From the NCBI GenBank assembly GCA_043800545.1, contig JAZDMW010000005.1, positions 1 through 28,266 on the forward strand: a stretch of DNA of 28,266 bases, read 5' to 3'. The position numbers were made by a program, and so were the translations under genes. Origin of the DNA: 1-14-0-20-39-34 sp043800545 (GTDB lineage Bacteria > Patescibacteriota > Patescibacteriia > Magasanikbacterales > UBA922). The notes beneath the pieces were generated by a model. It had not been told where the DNA came from and did no database searches. It worked only from the letters and a program-made list of their open reading frames with translations. Each line of letters starts with the position of its first letter. Within the stretch, counting starts at the first letter, position 1. Shown here piece after piece: positions 14,039 to 21,260 of this stretch.

Positions 14039-15141
14039 TATGAATTTAATTCTTCTTGTAATTCTTCTAATAACTTCTTAGCTTTTCTACTTACTCTTTT
14101 TGGAACATCAATCATTACTTTAACATACTGATCACCCTTTCCTCCACCATTCACATACACAACTCCTAAACCTCGTAAACGAAATTCTTGATGAGATTTT
14201 GTTCCAGAAGGGACGACAAATTTTTTCTTTCCATCAAGTGTATCTATTTCTATCGTATCTCCAAGCACGGCTTGAGAATATGAAATCTGTAATTCTGTAT
14301 GGATGTCATATCCATCTCTTTCAAAAATTTTGCTTGCCTTTACGTGAACAACGACGAACATGTCTCCAGGAGCCCCACCATTTCCAGGATACTCTCCTTT
14401 TCCACTGAGACGAATAGACTGTCCATCATCAATTCCAGCAGGAATCTTCACAAAAAACTTGCTTTCACCCCGCACGCTTCCGTCTCCCCCACAATGTTTA
14501 CAAAGCTTCTCGGGTATCTTTCCAGTACCATGACAAATACTACACGTGTGGACGCTCTGCATGGCTCCAAGCATGGTTTGCTGTACTCTTCTCACCTGTC
14601 CTTGCCCATTACATTCTGAACAGGTCTTTTGTGTACTTCCTGGTTCAGCACCAGTACCATTACACACATCACAAGGGTTATTTTTGGTAACGCGTATTTC
14701 TTTTTCCACACCATTCACCGCTTCTTCAAAAGGAATTTCAATATCTACCTGAACATTTCTTCCTTGTGCTTGTCCTCCACGACGGCTTCTTCCTCCTCCA
14801 AAACCAAACATTTCTCCAAATATATCCCCAAGATCAATGCCTCCACCGAAATCAAAACCACCACCACCTTGTCCACGAGTAGCACGCATAAAATCATCCC
14901 AATTCATTCCTTGGCCAAATCCACCTTGTGCATTAAAATCCGATCCATATTGATCGTACTGTTGTCTCTTTGTTTCATCACCAAGGACCTGGTACGCTTC
15001 ATTTACTTCCTTAAACTTTGCTTCGTCACCATCTTTTTTATCTGGATGATATTTATGAGCAAGTTTCCGAAAAGACTTTTTTATCTCATCCAAAGTCACA
15101 CCCTTTTCTACACCTAATATTTTGTAATAATCTTTTGACAT
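14038..15141 (-). CDS. dnaJ: Chaperone protein DnaJ (type I Hsp40)
   Basis: Co-chaperone that delivers substrates to DnaK and stimulates its ATPase. The 367-aa product has a J domain (residues 1-70, HPD at 32-34), a Gly/Phe-rich linker (about 75-120), a zinc-binding domain with four CxxCxGxG repeats (CDVCNGTG, CSECNGQG, CSICHGTG, CKHCGGDG) and the C-terminal substrate-binding domains. Start ATG 15141 has GGAG about 13 nt upstream. It is the last gene of the heat-shock cluster, 28 nt after the small coiled protein gene. Its TAA lies within the shared terminator. Confidence 0.97.
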   Translation of the reverse strand: MSKDYYKILGVEKGVTLDEIKKSFRKLAHKYHPDKKDGDEAKFKEVNEAYQVLGDETKRQQYDQYGSDFNAQGGFGQGMNWDDFMRATRGQGGGGFDFGGGIDLGDIFGEMFGFGGGRSRRGGQAQGRNVQVDIEIPFEEAVNGVEKEIRVTKNNPCDVCNGTGAEPGSTQKTCSECNGQGQVRRVQQTMLGAMQSVHTCSICHGTGKIPEKLCKHCGGDGSVRGESKFFVKIPAGIDDGQSIRLSGKGEYPGNGGAPGDMFVVVHVKASKIFERDGYDIHTELQISYSQAVLGDTIEIDTLDGKKKFVVPSGTKSHQEFRLRGLGVVYVNGGGKGDQYVKVMIDVPKRVSRKAKKLLEELQEELNS

Positions 15142-15169
15142 AATTCTATTATTGCTCCAATTTCATTCA

Positions 15170-15619
15170 CTATTTTATATCCTTCAATACTTCGTCTGCT
15201 TCTTCTAACATTTTTATATCCTTCAACACTTCGTCTGCTTCTTCTAAGATTATACCTATACTCGGTAAAACATCTGGTAGCATTTCCAAGTTAACCATAA
15301 ATGTACTCATTTTATTTCGTAACCATTGATCCATGTGTTCTTCTATTCCGGATATATTTTTTATACAATTATCCATTTTCTCTTGAAGTGCTTTTTGTGT
15401 ATCAGGAAACAATTCTCCAGATTCTAAAACACTTTCTAGAAGTCTCTTAAATTCTTCTCCCAATTGAATGACCTCTTGCCAAGCTTGTTGTTCTTTTTCT
15501 CCAAGAGATTTTACATCTAATCCATTCAAATTTGGATCACTAGATATTTTACTCTCCATTATATCTCTAAAATCTTCCACTCCTCTTTCTGGAGAAAATC
15601 CTTGTTCTAAACTTGGCAT
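15170..15619 (-). CDS. Hypothetical helical protein between dnaK and dnaJ, with duplicated C terminus
   Basis: A 149-aa soluble protein starting MPSLEQGFSPERGVEDF. ATG 15619 is preferred over a TTG seven codons earlier. It is acidic and mostly helical, with likely coiled-coil stretches (EVIQLGEEFKRLLESVLESG and KALQEKMDNCIKNI). The last 26 residues are two copies of a 13-residue unit, (I/M)LEEADEVLKDIK, matching a 39-bp DNA tandem repeat. I recognise no family. Its place inside the dnaK-dnaJ cluster on the same strand suggests co-expression with the chaperones; a chaperone-related role is inference only. Confidence 0.7.
   Translation of the reverse strand: MPSLEQGFSPERGVEDFRDIMESKISSDPNLNGLDVKSLGEKEQQAWQEVIQLGEEFKRLLESVLESGELFPDTQKALQEKMDNCIKNISGIEEHMDQWLRNKMSTFMVNLEMLPDVLPSIGIILEEADEVLKDIKMLEEADEVLKDIK
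15173..15250. repeat. 39-bp tandem direct repeat (two copies)
   Basis: Copies at 15173-15211 and 15212-15250 match at 37 of 39 positions. The unit keeps the frame and encodes 13 residues at the C terminus of the hypothetical protein. Confidence 0.95.
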
Positions 15620-15637
15620 ATATTTGTAATTAAGAAA

Positions 15638-15678
15638 CAAATCACTCGTCCCATTATATCACAGGACGAGCAGATTTG
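15638..15678 (-). terminator. Hairpin between dnaK and the hypothetical gene
   Basis: CTCGTCC/GGACGAG stem extended by CAAATC/GATTTG arms after small bulges, with a 12-nt AT-rich loop. On the minus strand a modest T-rich run follows, so it may act as a weak terminator or a processing/stabilising hairpin for the dnaK mRNA. Confidence 0.55.
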
Positions 15679-15688
15679 TTACCAAATG

Positions 15689-17614
15689 TTATTTCTTATC
15701 ATCAACGACTTCACCTTCTACAGGTCCTTCTTCCTTTGGAGCTTCTTTTGTTTCTCCTCCTGAGGCAGTTTTTCCTGTCTGTTGCTCTTGTTGATACAAT
15801 TTCATACCAACAGCCTGTGCAACCGTAGAAAGCTCTTCTGAAGCCTTTTTAATCGCTTCTACATCGTCTTTATCTTTTACATCCTTTACCTTTTGAAGAG
15901 CATCTGCTACTTTTTTCTTTTCTTCATCAGTTACAGCAACTTTCTTTTCTTCAACATCTTTCATCATTTTTTCTGTCGTATATACCATGGTATCTGCTGT
16001 ATTTTTAATCTCAACAAGTTCACGCTTCTTTTTATCTTCCTCAGCATGAGCTTCTGCTTCTTTCTTCATGCGTTCAATTTCTTCATTAGAAAGTCCACTT
16101 GAAGCTTCAATACGAATAGACTGTTGCTTGCCTGTTCCTTTATCTTTTGCAGAAACATTCAAAATACCGTTTGCATCAATATCAAAAGTCACTTCAATTT
16201 GTGGAACACCGCGTGGAGCTGGTGGAACACCATCCAAAATAAATCTTCCAAGTTGTTTATTATCCGTAGCCATTTGACGTTCACCTTGGAGAACATTTAC
16301 TTCTACACTTGGTTGATTATCTGCAGCTGTAGAAAATATTTGTGTTTTACTTGTTGGAATAGTTGTATTTTTCTCAATGAGTTTGGTCATAATTCCACCA
16401 AGGGTTTCAAGACCAAATGAAAGTGGAGTCACATCAAGGAGAAGGATATCTTTTCCAAGGTCCCCTTGAAGTTGTCCTGCTTGTATAGCAGCACCAACAG
16501 CAACGACCTCATCAGGATTCACAGTAATATTTGGTTTCTTTCCAAAAAATTCTTCAACCTTCTTTTGGATCAGTGGCATACGAGTCATTCCTCCTACCAA
16601 AACCACTTCATTAATTTCACTCGTACTCATTTTAGCATCAGCAAGTGCTTGTTTCATTGGACCCATGGTTTTATTTGCTAAATCCATCACAAGGTCCTCC
16701 AATTTTGCACGTGATAATTTCATATTCAAATGCTTTGGACCATCTGCTCCAGAAGTAATGAAAGGTTCATTGATTTCTGTTTCAGGAGTGCTAGAAAGTT
16801 CAATTTTTGCCTTTTCTGCAGCATCTTTTACTCTTTGAAGAGAAAGTGCATCACCGGAAAGATCAATGCCTTCTATTTTTTTGAACTCTTCCAAAATCCA
16901 TTCAATAATCTTTTTATCAAAGTCATCTCCGCCAAGATGAGTATCTCCATTTGTAGAAAGTACTTCTACAGTAGAAGAACCATCTTCTGCATCATGAGAA
17001 ATATCCAAAATGGACACATCAAAAGTACCACCACCAAGATCATACACAGCAATCTTTTGGTCTTGTTTTTTATCAAAACCATACGCAAATGCTGCAGCAG
17101 TCGGTTCATTAATAACACGAAGTACTTCAAGTCCAGCAATTTCACCAGCATGCTTTGTGGCTTGTCTTTGTGAATCGTCGAAATAAGCAGGAACCGTAAT
17201 TACCGCTTGTGTAATTTTTTCTCCAATTTTTTCTTCTGCATCAGATTTTAATTTTTGCAAAACCATTGCAGAAATTTCTGGTGGAGCATAATTTTTATCC
17301 CCCATTTTTACCAATACTTTGTCTCCTTCTGATACAATCTGGTAAGGAGCATGCTTTTGTACATCAGCAATTTCAACATCTCCTGCCTTACGACCAATAA
17401 GACGCTTAATTGAATACAATGTATTTTTTGGATTGGTCACTGATTGGCGTTTTGCCAATTGACCAACCAAACGTTCTCCTGATTTTGATATTGCTATCAC
17501 AGATGGAGTGGTTCTGTTTCCTTCTTTGTTCTCAAGTACTTTTGGTTGTCCACCCTCAACAATCGCCATACATGAGTTTGTTGTTCCAAGATCTATTCCG
17601 AGAATCTTTGACAT
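15689..17614 (-). CDS. dnaK: Chaperone protein DnaK (Hsp70)
   Basis: ATP-dependent folding chaperone. The 641-aa product has the nucleotide-binding domain with GIDLGTTNSCMAI at the N terminus, AVITVPAYFDDSQRQAT, VYDLGGGTFDVSIL and VLVGGMTRMP. The interdomain linker LLLDVTPLSFGLE leads to the substrate-binding domain (GERQMATDNKQLG, FDIDANGILNVSAKDK) and a helical lid. The C-terminal tail is acidic (EEGPVEGEVVDDKK). Length is normal. It lies 107 nt downstream of hsp20; I see no CIRCE in that gap. Confidence 0.98.
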   Translation of the reverse strand: MSKILGIDLGTTNSCMAIVEGGQPKVLENKEGNRTTPSVIAISKSGERLVGQLAKRQSVTNPKNTLYSIKRLIGRKAGDVEIADVQKHAPYQIVSEGDKVLVKMGDKNYAPPEISAMVLQKLKSDAEEKIGEKITQAVITVPAYFDDSQRQATKHAGEIAGLEVLRVINEPTAAAFAYGFDKKQDQKIAVYDLGGGTFDVSILDISHDAEDGSSTVEVLSTNGDTHLGGDDFDKKIIEWILEEFKKIEGIDLSGDALSLQRVKDAAEKAKIELSSTPETEINEPFITSGADGPKHLNMKLSRAKLEDLVMDLANKTMGPMKQALADAKMSTSEINEVVLVGGMTRMPLIQKKVEEFFGKKPNITVNPDEVVAVGAAIQAGQLQGDLGKDILLLDVTPLSFGLETLGGIMTKLIEKNTTIPTSKTQIFSTAADNQPSVEVNVLQGERQMATDNKQLGRFILDGVPPAPRGVPQIEVTFDIDANGILNVSAKDKGTGKQQSIRIEASSGLSNEEIERMKKEAEAHAEEDKKKRELVEIKNTADTMVYTTEKMMKDVEEKKVAVTDEEKKKVADALQKVKDVKDKDDVEAIKKASEELSTVAQAVGMKLYQQEQQTGKTASGGETKEAPKEEGPVEGEVVDDKK

Positions 17615-17721
17615 ATATTTTTAATTAATCTTTCTTTATTAATAACGTGTGAGGCATATATTCCTCTTGTCTCCCCCAAAGAGATTGTTCAGATCCATTT
17701 GAGAGAGTGAAGAACAATATA

Positions 17722-18168
17722 TTATTTGCTCTTTGTTTTTTTCTTTATAATTTCAACACTAATCTTTTTTGCATTGCTTGGAGCAGATTTTGGACAAGTA
17801 ACTTTGAGAATACCATCCTCAAAACTTGCCTTAATCTGATCATCCTTTACAGGAGCAGGAAGTGCGATTTGGCGGAAGAATGATCCTCCACGAACTTCTT
17901 TTCTGTAATAATTTTTCTCGTCTACTTCATGTTCAGTCGTACTCTTTCCTTGAATGGTGAGTACTCCTTTCTCCAAACTGACTTCAACGTCTTCAGGTTT
18001 TACACCTGCGAGTGGTGTTTCTACCACTACATTATTCTTTTCTTCATAAATATCTACAGCAGGTACAAAACCTTTCATACCAGTAGGATGAGTAGATGGA
18101 AGAGTGTTCATCATTTCTTCCATCTCACGAAATGGATCCCAACTTGGATTCCAACGTATGAGTGACAT
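17722..18168 (-). CDS. Small heat-shock protein, Hsp20/alpha-crystallin family
   Basis: ATP-independent holdase that keeps unfolding proteins soluble. The 148-aa product starts MSLIRWNPSWDPFREMEEMM, the usual Hsp20 N terminus. The alpha-crystallin domain (about residues 38-135) includes VETPLAGVKPEDVEVSLEKG and ASFEDGILKVTCPK. The C-terminal extension is lysine-rich, and an I-x-I-like anchor is seen in SVEII. The start has a strong AAAGGAGG Shine-Dalgarno site eight nt upstream, directly adjoining an RNA hairpin (18182-18214). It sits between grpE and dnaK. Confidence 0.96.
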   Translation of the reverse strand: MSLIRWNPSWDPFREMEEMMNTLPSTHPTGMKGFVPAVDIYEEKNNVVVETPLAGVKPEDVEVSLEKGVLTIQGKSTTEHEVDEKNYYRKEVRGGSFFRQIALPAPVKDDQIKASFEDGILKVTCPKSAPSNAKKISVEIIKKKTKSK

Positions 18169-18181
18169 AAATATTACCTCC

Positions 18182-18214
18182 TTTCAGCAAACTACTGACA
18201 AGCATTTGCTGAAA
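18182..18214 (-). promoter_or_regulatory. Inverted repeat directly upstream of the hsp20 Shine-Dalgarno site
   Basis: TTTCAGCAAA (18182-18191) and TTTGCTGAAA (18205-18214) form perfect 10-bp arms around a 13-nt spacer. In the mRNA the 3' arm runs straight into GGAGG (18177-18181), and a further U-G pair can include the first G. There is no T-run, so it is not a terminator. It could be an operator or a thermosensor-like hairpin limiting ribosome access. Confidence 0.6.
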
Positions 18215-18238
18215 ATGATTAAATATATGAATATGAAA

Positions 18239-18781
18239 TTAATTTTCTTTGTTTCCTTCCTTTTTACAAACCACAACTCTTGCAGCACGAAGTACTCTGT
18301 CTCCTGCCATATATCCTCCACCAACTTCACGGATAATCTGTCCTTCTTCATGGCCCTCTGAATCTTCTTCACTGACCGCATCGTGGAGACTTGGATCAAA
18401 CATTTTTCCTTCTGTTACCATTTGCTGTACACCATGACTTTCCAAAATATCTCCATACTGCTTCATAATATACTCTATTCCCTTTTTCCAATTCTGCCAT
18501 GCACTACTTTCTTCTCCTACGTCATGACGAAATGCAATACGGAAATTTTCATAGACTGGTAAAAACTCTTCCAAAATCTGTATTTCACTCATCTTTGCCC
18601 ATTCCGATCGCTGTGCACTGACTTCTTTTTGTAAATTTTGGTAATCTGCCTGTGCACGGAGCCATTTTGTTTTATACTCCTCACACTGTCCAGCGAAATC
18701 TCCAAGAGTACTTTCCGGAGCATCCTGTACTTCTGATCCTTTTGGATTTTCCTCCTGTTCTTTTTTCTTTTTATCTTTCAT
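18239..18781 (-). CDS. grpE: Nucleotide exchange factor GrpE
   Basis: Releases ADP from DnaK. The 180-aa product has a Lys/Glu-rich disordered N terminus, a long coiled-coil helix (about residues 30-90, with WLRAQADYQNLQKEV) and the C-terminal beta domain with LPVYENF, KMFDPSLHDAV, GQIIREVGGGYMAGDRVLRAARVVV. This last stretch is the GrpE signature. It follows hrcA by five nt and precedes hsp20 by 70 nt. Confidence 0.96.
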   Translation of the reverse strand: MKDKKKKEQEENPKGSEVQDAPESTLGDFAGQCEEYKTKWLRAQADYQNLQKEVSAQRSEWAKMSEIQILEEFLPVYENFRIAFRHDVGEESSAWQNWKKGIEYIMKQYGDILESHGVQQMVTEGKMFDPSLHDAVSEEDSEGHEEGQIIREVGGGYMAGDRVLRAARVVVCKKEGNKEN

Positions 18782-18786
18782 AAATA

Positions 18787-19479
18787 TTATTCTAAATATT
18801 TTTTCACAGCCTCAAGTATGGCTTTATTTTTGTTATAATTCATACGCATTGGACCAATGAGCATGAGTATTCCATCATTCGCAATTGGACATACCAATGT
18901 TGTGCAAATAGAGCTCAACGGATTCTCACTTCCTATCAGAATACTCTTTTCCTCTGCAAGTTCATACATTTCTTCAAGACAATCTTCACAACCATCAAAA
19001 AGTGCTGAGACAGAAAGTGTGTTCTGGTATTCTTTAAATTCTGGTTGAGCAAGGAGATTGGTAATACCGGTATAATACAGAGAATTCTTTTCTTGAACCA
19101 TAATAACCGCCAAATGTGTCGCCTCTGCAAGAAACTTCGCAAACAATTTCTTTTTTTGTTTTTCATCCACTTCTGCATGGGCAAGAATCTCTAATTCTTC
19201 TACTACCTGTTTCTCTACTGGTTCATCCTGGATAAATTCTTCTCTGTACAAGATATATCCCTTTTCTGTTGGGATTCTCCCAGCTGAAGTATGAGGATGG
19301 GTAAGATATGCTAACTCCTCAAGCACACGAAGTTCATTCCGAACCGTTGCTCCAGAAATACCAAGATTACTCTTTTCTACGAGCATTACGGATCCCACAG
19401 GTTCAGCAGTATGAATATACTGATCCATGACCAAACCGAGGAGTTGTTTTTGTCTTTCTGTAAGCATATTATCACTCAT
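18787..19479 (-). CDS. hrcA: Heat-inducible transcription repressor HrcA, short form
   Basis: Repressor that binds CIRCE operators upstream of chaperone genes and is inactivated when unfolded protein accumulates. The 230-aa product has the N-terminal winged helix (LTERQKQLLGLVMDQYIHTA, GATVRNEL, HTSAGRIPTEKGY) and a GAF-like C-terminal domain (about 105-225) ending GPMRMNYNKNKAILEAV. Typical HrcA is about 340 aa, so the insertion domain appears to be missing. Either ATG 19479 or ATG 19467 could be the start, since the CIRCE overlaps the first codons. The gene heads hrcA-grpE-hsp20-dnaK-dnaJ. Confidence 0.94.
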   Translation of the reverse strand: MSDNMLTERQKQLLGLVMDQYIHTAEPVGSVMLVEKSNLGISGATVRNELRVLEELAYLTHPHTSAGRIPTEKGYILYREEFIQDEPVEKQVVEELEILAHAEVDEKQKKKLFAKFLAEATHLAVIMVQEKNSLYYTGITNLLAQPEFKEYQNTLSVSALFDGCEDCLEEMYELAEEKSILIGSENPLSSICTTLVCPIANDGILMLIGPMRMNYNKNKAILEAVKKYLE

Positions 19480-19495
19480 AGTCTACGAGTGATAA
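19469..19495. promoter_or_regulatory. CIRCE operator (variant) over the hrcA start
   Basis: TTATCACTC-N9-GAGTGATAA, differing from the consensus TTAGCACTC-N9-GAGTGCTAA by a symmetric change at one position per arm. The arms extend to 12 bp (19466-19498). It overlaps the promoter -10 and the first codons of hrcA, consistent with autorepression. Confidence 0.88.
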
Positions 19496-19522
19496 TATAC
19501 CATGTACACTCAAAATCGTCAA
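19494..19522 (-). promoter_or_regulatory. Promoter of the hrcA heat-shock operon
   Basis: Minus-strand TTGACG (19517-19522) and TATATT (19494-19499) with 17 nt spacing. The start site would fall inside the CIRCE. Confidence 0.75.
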
Positions 19523-19544
19523 ATAGTGAGTTATCCACAACAAA

Positions 19545-19568
19545 AATCTCGGTAAATGAACCGAGATT
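19545..19568 (-). terminator. Terminator of the cupin gene
   Basis: AATCTCGGT and ACCGAGATT pair around a 6-nt loop, followed by TTTTTGTTG on the minus strand. It lies 28 nt after the cupin stop and upstream of the hrcA promoter. Confidence 0.8.
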
Positions 19569-19595
19569 GAGGACTTTTAAAAAATGTACAATAAC

Positions 19596-19940
19596 TTAAA
19601 CATCTATAATCCTATGTTGTTCAGGTGTCCATTTTGGGGCATTAAACAATACCAATGAGAGTTTATTCCCTTCTACCCAGTAAACTTCACCTTTCTCAAA
19701 AAAATAGATATCACCTTCGTGAATTTCAAAATCACCCTTTTCTGAGTGAACAATGCCAGATCCAGACATAACAAAATAAATTTCCTCACACTCCAAATTT
19801 ACTACTCTTTTTTGTTCAGGATAACGACCGTCAATGAGAGCCGTAGCACAACTCAAATCTTTGCTTGGGACATCATACTCAAAAACCACACAATCTTGTG
19901 AATTCTGAAATTCTTTTGCTTCTGACTTTTTAATTAGCAT
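19596..19940 (-). CDS. Cupin-domain protein, 114 aa
   Basis: A single small beta-barrel cupin. Motif 1 is represented by CEEIYFVMSGSGIVHSEKGDF, with a glutamate (plus a second Glu) where metal-binding His are often found. Motif 2 is EGDIYFFEKGEVYWVEGN, where the usual PxxxxH histidine is replaced. Metal ligands are therefore incomplete, so it may bind a sugar or another small molecule, or be catalytically inactive. The actual substrate is unknown. ATG 19940 lies 11 nt after a TATAAT on the minus strand, so the leader is very short. It is a single-gene unit with its own terminator. Confidence 0.8.
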   Translation of the reverse strand: MLIKKSEAKEFQNSQDCVVFEYDVPSKDLSCATALIDGRYPEQKRVVNLECEEIYFVMSGSGIVHSEKGDFEIHEGDIYFFEKGEVYWVEGNKLSLVLFNAPKWTPEQHRIIDV

Positions 19941-20029
19941 AATAGTAAAGTATTATATCTAGTTCTTCTAATGACAAATTCTTTATTATTTTATATTAAT
20001 TTAGAAATTTTTACAAAATTTGCTCCCTC

Positions 20030-20058
20030 TTGACAAAATCACCTTTTTATACTATAAT
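20030..20058 (+). promoter_or_regulatory. Perfect consensus promoter of the double-zinc-ribbon gene
   Basis: TTGACA (20030-20035), 17 nt, TATAAT (20053-20058). The leader is about 63 nt and holds a TCGCGA-GGGTT-TCGCGA hairpin at 20089-20105. Confidence 0.9.
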
Positions 20059-20088
20059 TGTCTGTTCATAATTTTTATGTTCCCCTTG

Positions 20089-20105
20089 TCGCGAGGGTTT
20101 CGCGA
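20089..20105 (+). promoter_or_regulatory. GC hairpin in the 5' leader
   Basis: Two copies of the self-complementary TCGCGA flank GGGTT, forming a 6-bp hairpin 22 nt before the start codon of the zinc-ribbon gene. It could be an operator or an mRNA-stability element. Confidence 0.5.
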
Positions 20106-20127
20106 TGCCGTTCATTTGGAGGGAATC

Positions 20128-20475
20128 ATGGCTCACATGACCGGAGGCCTCGATACCGCGACACTGCCGGGATCTTGCCGTGAAGTGCCGACCGGACAGA
20201 CCTGCGACAATTGCAAGGAACCCGCCACCATCCGCCTCCAGGGCGAGACCGACTCGTTTGGTGCGGAGTGGGCGGACCTGTGCGACAAGTGTCACAAACT
20301 GGAGCTCGAGCGACTCCGCAAAAACCGCGCTGGTCACTGCGACTGGTGCACGCAACATACCGAGAAGCTCTTCTGGGTGAGGGAAGGGCTACATGGCCCC
20401 ACCTCCCGTGTCTGCATGAGTTGCTGCGAGAAACAAGAGCAAGCGCTCATGGCGAAAATGCCACGGGAATGGTGA
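20128..20475 (+). CDS. Double-zinc-ribbon small protein, GC-rich, 115 aa
   Basis: I do not recognise a named family. ATG 20128 is set by GGAGGG four nt upstream; in-frame starts further upstream lack such a site. Four CxxC knuckles are evenly spaced: CDNC (about residue 26), CDKC (about 52), CDWC (about 71) and CMSC (about 96). They form two zinc ribbons separated by a charged helix (LELERLRKN). There is no membrane segment. The gene is far more GC-rich than its neighbours and has a perfect consensus promoter and a strong terminator of its own, so it forms an isolated single-gene unit between a cupin and an SPFH gene. It may be a transferred or lineage-specific cassette. Nucleic-acid or protein binding is inferred only from the zinc ribbons. 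Confidence 0.75.
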   Translation: MAHMTGGLDTATLPGSCREVPTGQTCDNCKEPATIRLQGETDSFGAEWADLCDKCHKLELERLRKNRAGHCDWCTQHTEKLFWVREGLHGPTSRVCMSCCEKQEQALMAKMPREW

Positions 20476-20494
20476 CCCCCTCTCACCCGCCCAC

Positions 20495-20541
20495 GCCCTG
20501 TGTTAAGATATCCTTCGGGATTGACCGACACGGGGCTTTTT
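20495..20541 (+). terminator. Terminator of the double-zinc-ribbon gene
   Basis: GCCCTGTGT pairs with ACACGGGGC (one G-T), with an inner ATCC-TTCG-GGAT hairpin, followed by TTTTT. It lies 19 nt after the stop. Confidence 0.85.
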
Positions 20542-20596
20542 CATTATAAATTAGATACAATTTCGTCTGAATACTCATTTGGTAGAGTATATATAC

Positions 20597-20620
20597 AAAA
20601 AAGAAAGCCTCTTGGCTCTC
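20597..20620 (-). terminator. Terminator of the SPFH gene
   Basis: On the minus strand GAGAGCC pairs with GGCTTTC around AAGA, followed by a T-run (20597-20602). It lies about 15 nt after the stop. Confidence 0.8.
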
Positions 20621-20634
20621 TTTTGTATTTCTCT

Positions 20635-21228
20635 TTATTCTTCAGCTGTATTCTTGTATTCCTTTACATTTGCTATTTCACTCAGAAGCACATTTTCTAC
20701 AAAGATTCCTCTTGCATAGAATATTCTTTCCAATTCATTTTTTAACTGCATTTCAACTTCATCCCGTTTTGCACCCATAATAGCATCCTGTCCAAATCGA
20801 CTAGCAACCATACGGATACGACTGCGAACCGTTGGACGAATAATTTTTGCAACGAAATCTTCACCAATTGTCTGCCAGATTCCAGGAATTTGTTGGATAT
20901 CCAAACGGAGCAAAATGGTTCCTTCTACACCAATACGCTTTCCATCCTCAGTAACCGCAGCGATTGGAATATCTCCGAGACTATTCTCATTATGTGGGTT
21001 AAATTCCCGACTAATACTATATTCGAGAGTTTGTGTATTGAATAATTTCGCCTTTTGCCAAAAAGGAATCTTAAAATGTAATCCTGGCTTGAGCACTTTT
21101 TTGAGGACCCCTTTTCCTAAATCATAAACACAAGCAACATATCCTGGAGGGACTTGTATGAAAACACCTTTCAGTACGTCCTCCATTACAAACGAATACA
21201 TGAGTTTATCGAGTGATTCTCCTGACAT
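20635..21228 (-). CDS. SPFH/Band 7 (prohibitin-like) domain protein, 197 aa
   Basis: SPFH proteins form ring-like scaffolds on membranes and often associate with proteases. The product carries VLKGVFIQVPPGYVACVYDL and KVLKPGLHFKIPFWQKAKLF near the N terminus, typical of the SPFH beta domain. It continues through VTEDGKRIGVEGTILLRLD and a helical ELERIFYARGIFVENVLL. There is no clear N-terminal membrane helix and the long C-terminal coiled coil is short, so this is a compact version. It follows yidC by 32 nt on the same strand, with a possible TTGAAA/TAATAT promoter inside the yidC 3' end. Confidence 0.85.
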   Translation of the reverse strand: MSGESLDKLMYSFVMEDVLKGVFIQVPPGYVACVYDLGKGVLKKVLKPGLHFKIPFWQKAKLFNTQTLEYSISREFNPHNENSLGDIPIAAVTEDGKRIGVEGTILLRLDIQQIPGIWQTIGEDFVAKIIRPTVRSRIRMVASRFGQDAIMGAKRDEVEMQLKNELERIFYARGIFVENVLLSEIANVKEYKNTAEE

Positions 21229-21260
21229 ACAAATTGATTATTGATAGTATATTAAATAAT

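Noticed and set aside
17680..17725. ATTGTTC...GAACAAT inverted repeat upstream of dnaK
   Set aside because: Arms of only 7 bp with a 21-nt spacer, no match to CIRCE, and no sign of a terminator T-run.
19531..19539. Exact DnaA-box sequence TTATCCACA between the cupin terminator and the hrcA promoter
   Set aside because: It is single, with no cluster or AT-rich unwinding region. The same 9-mer also occurs inside the NUDIX coding sequence near 26980, so chance is likely.
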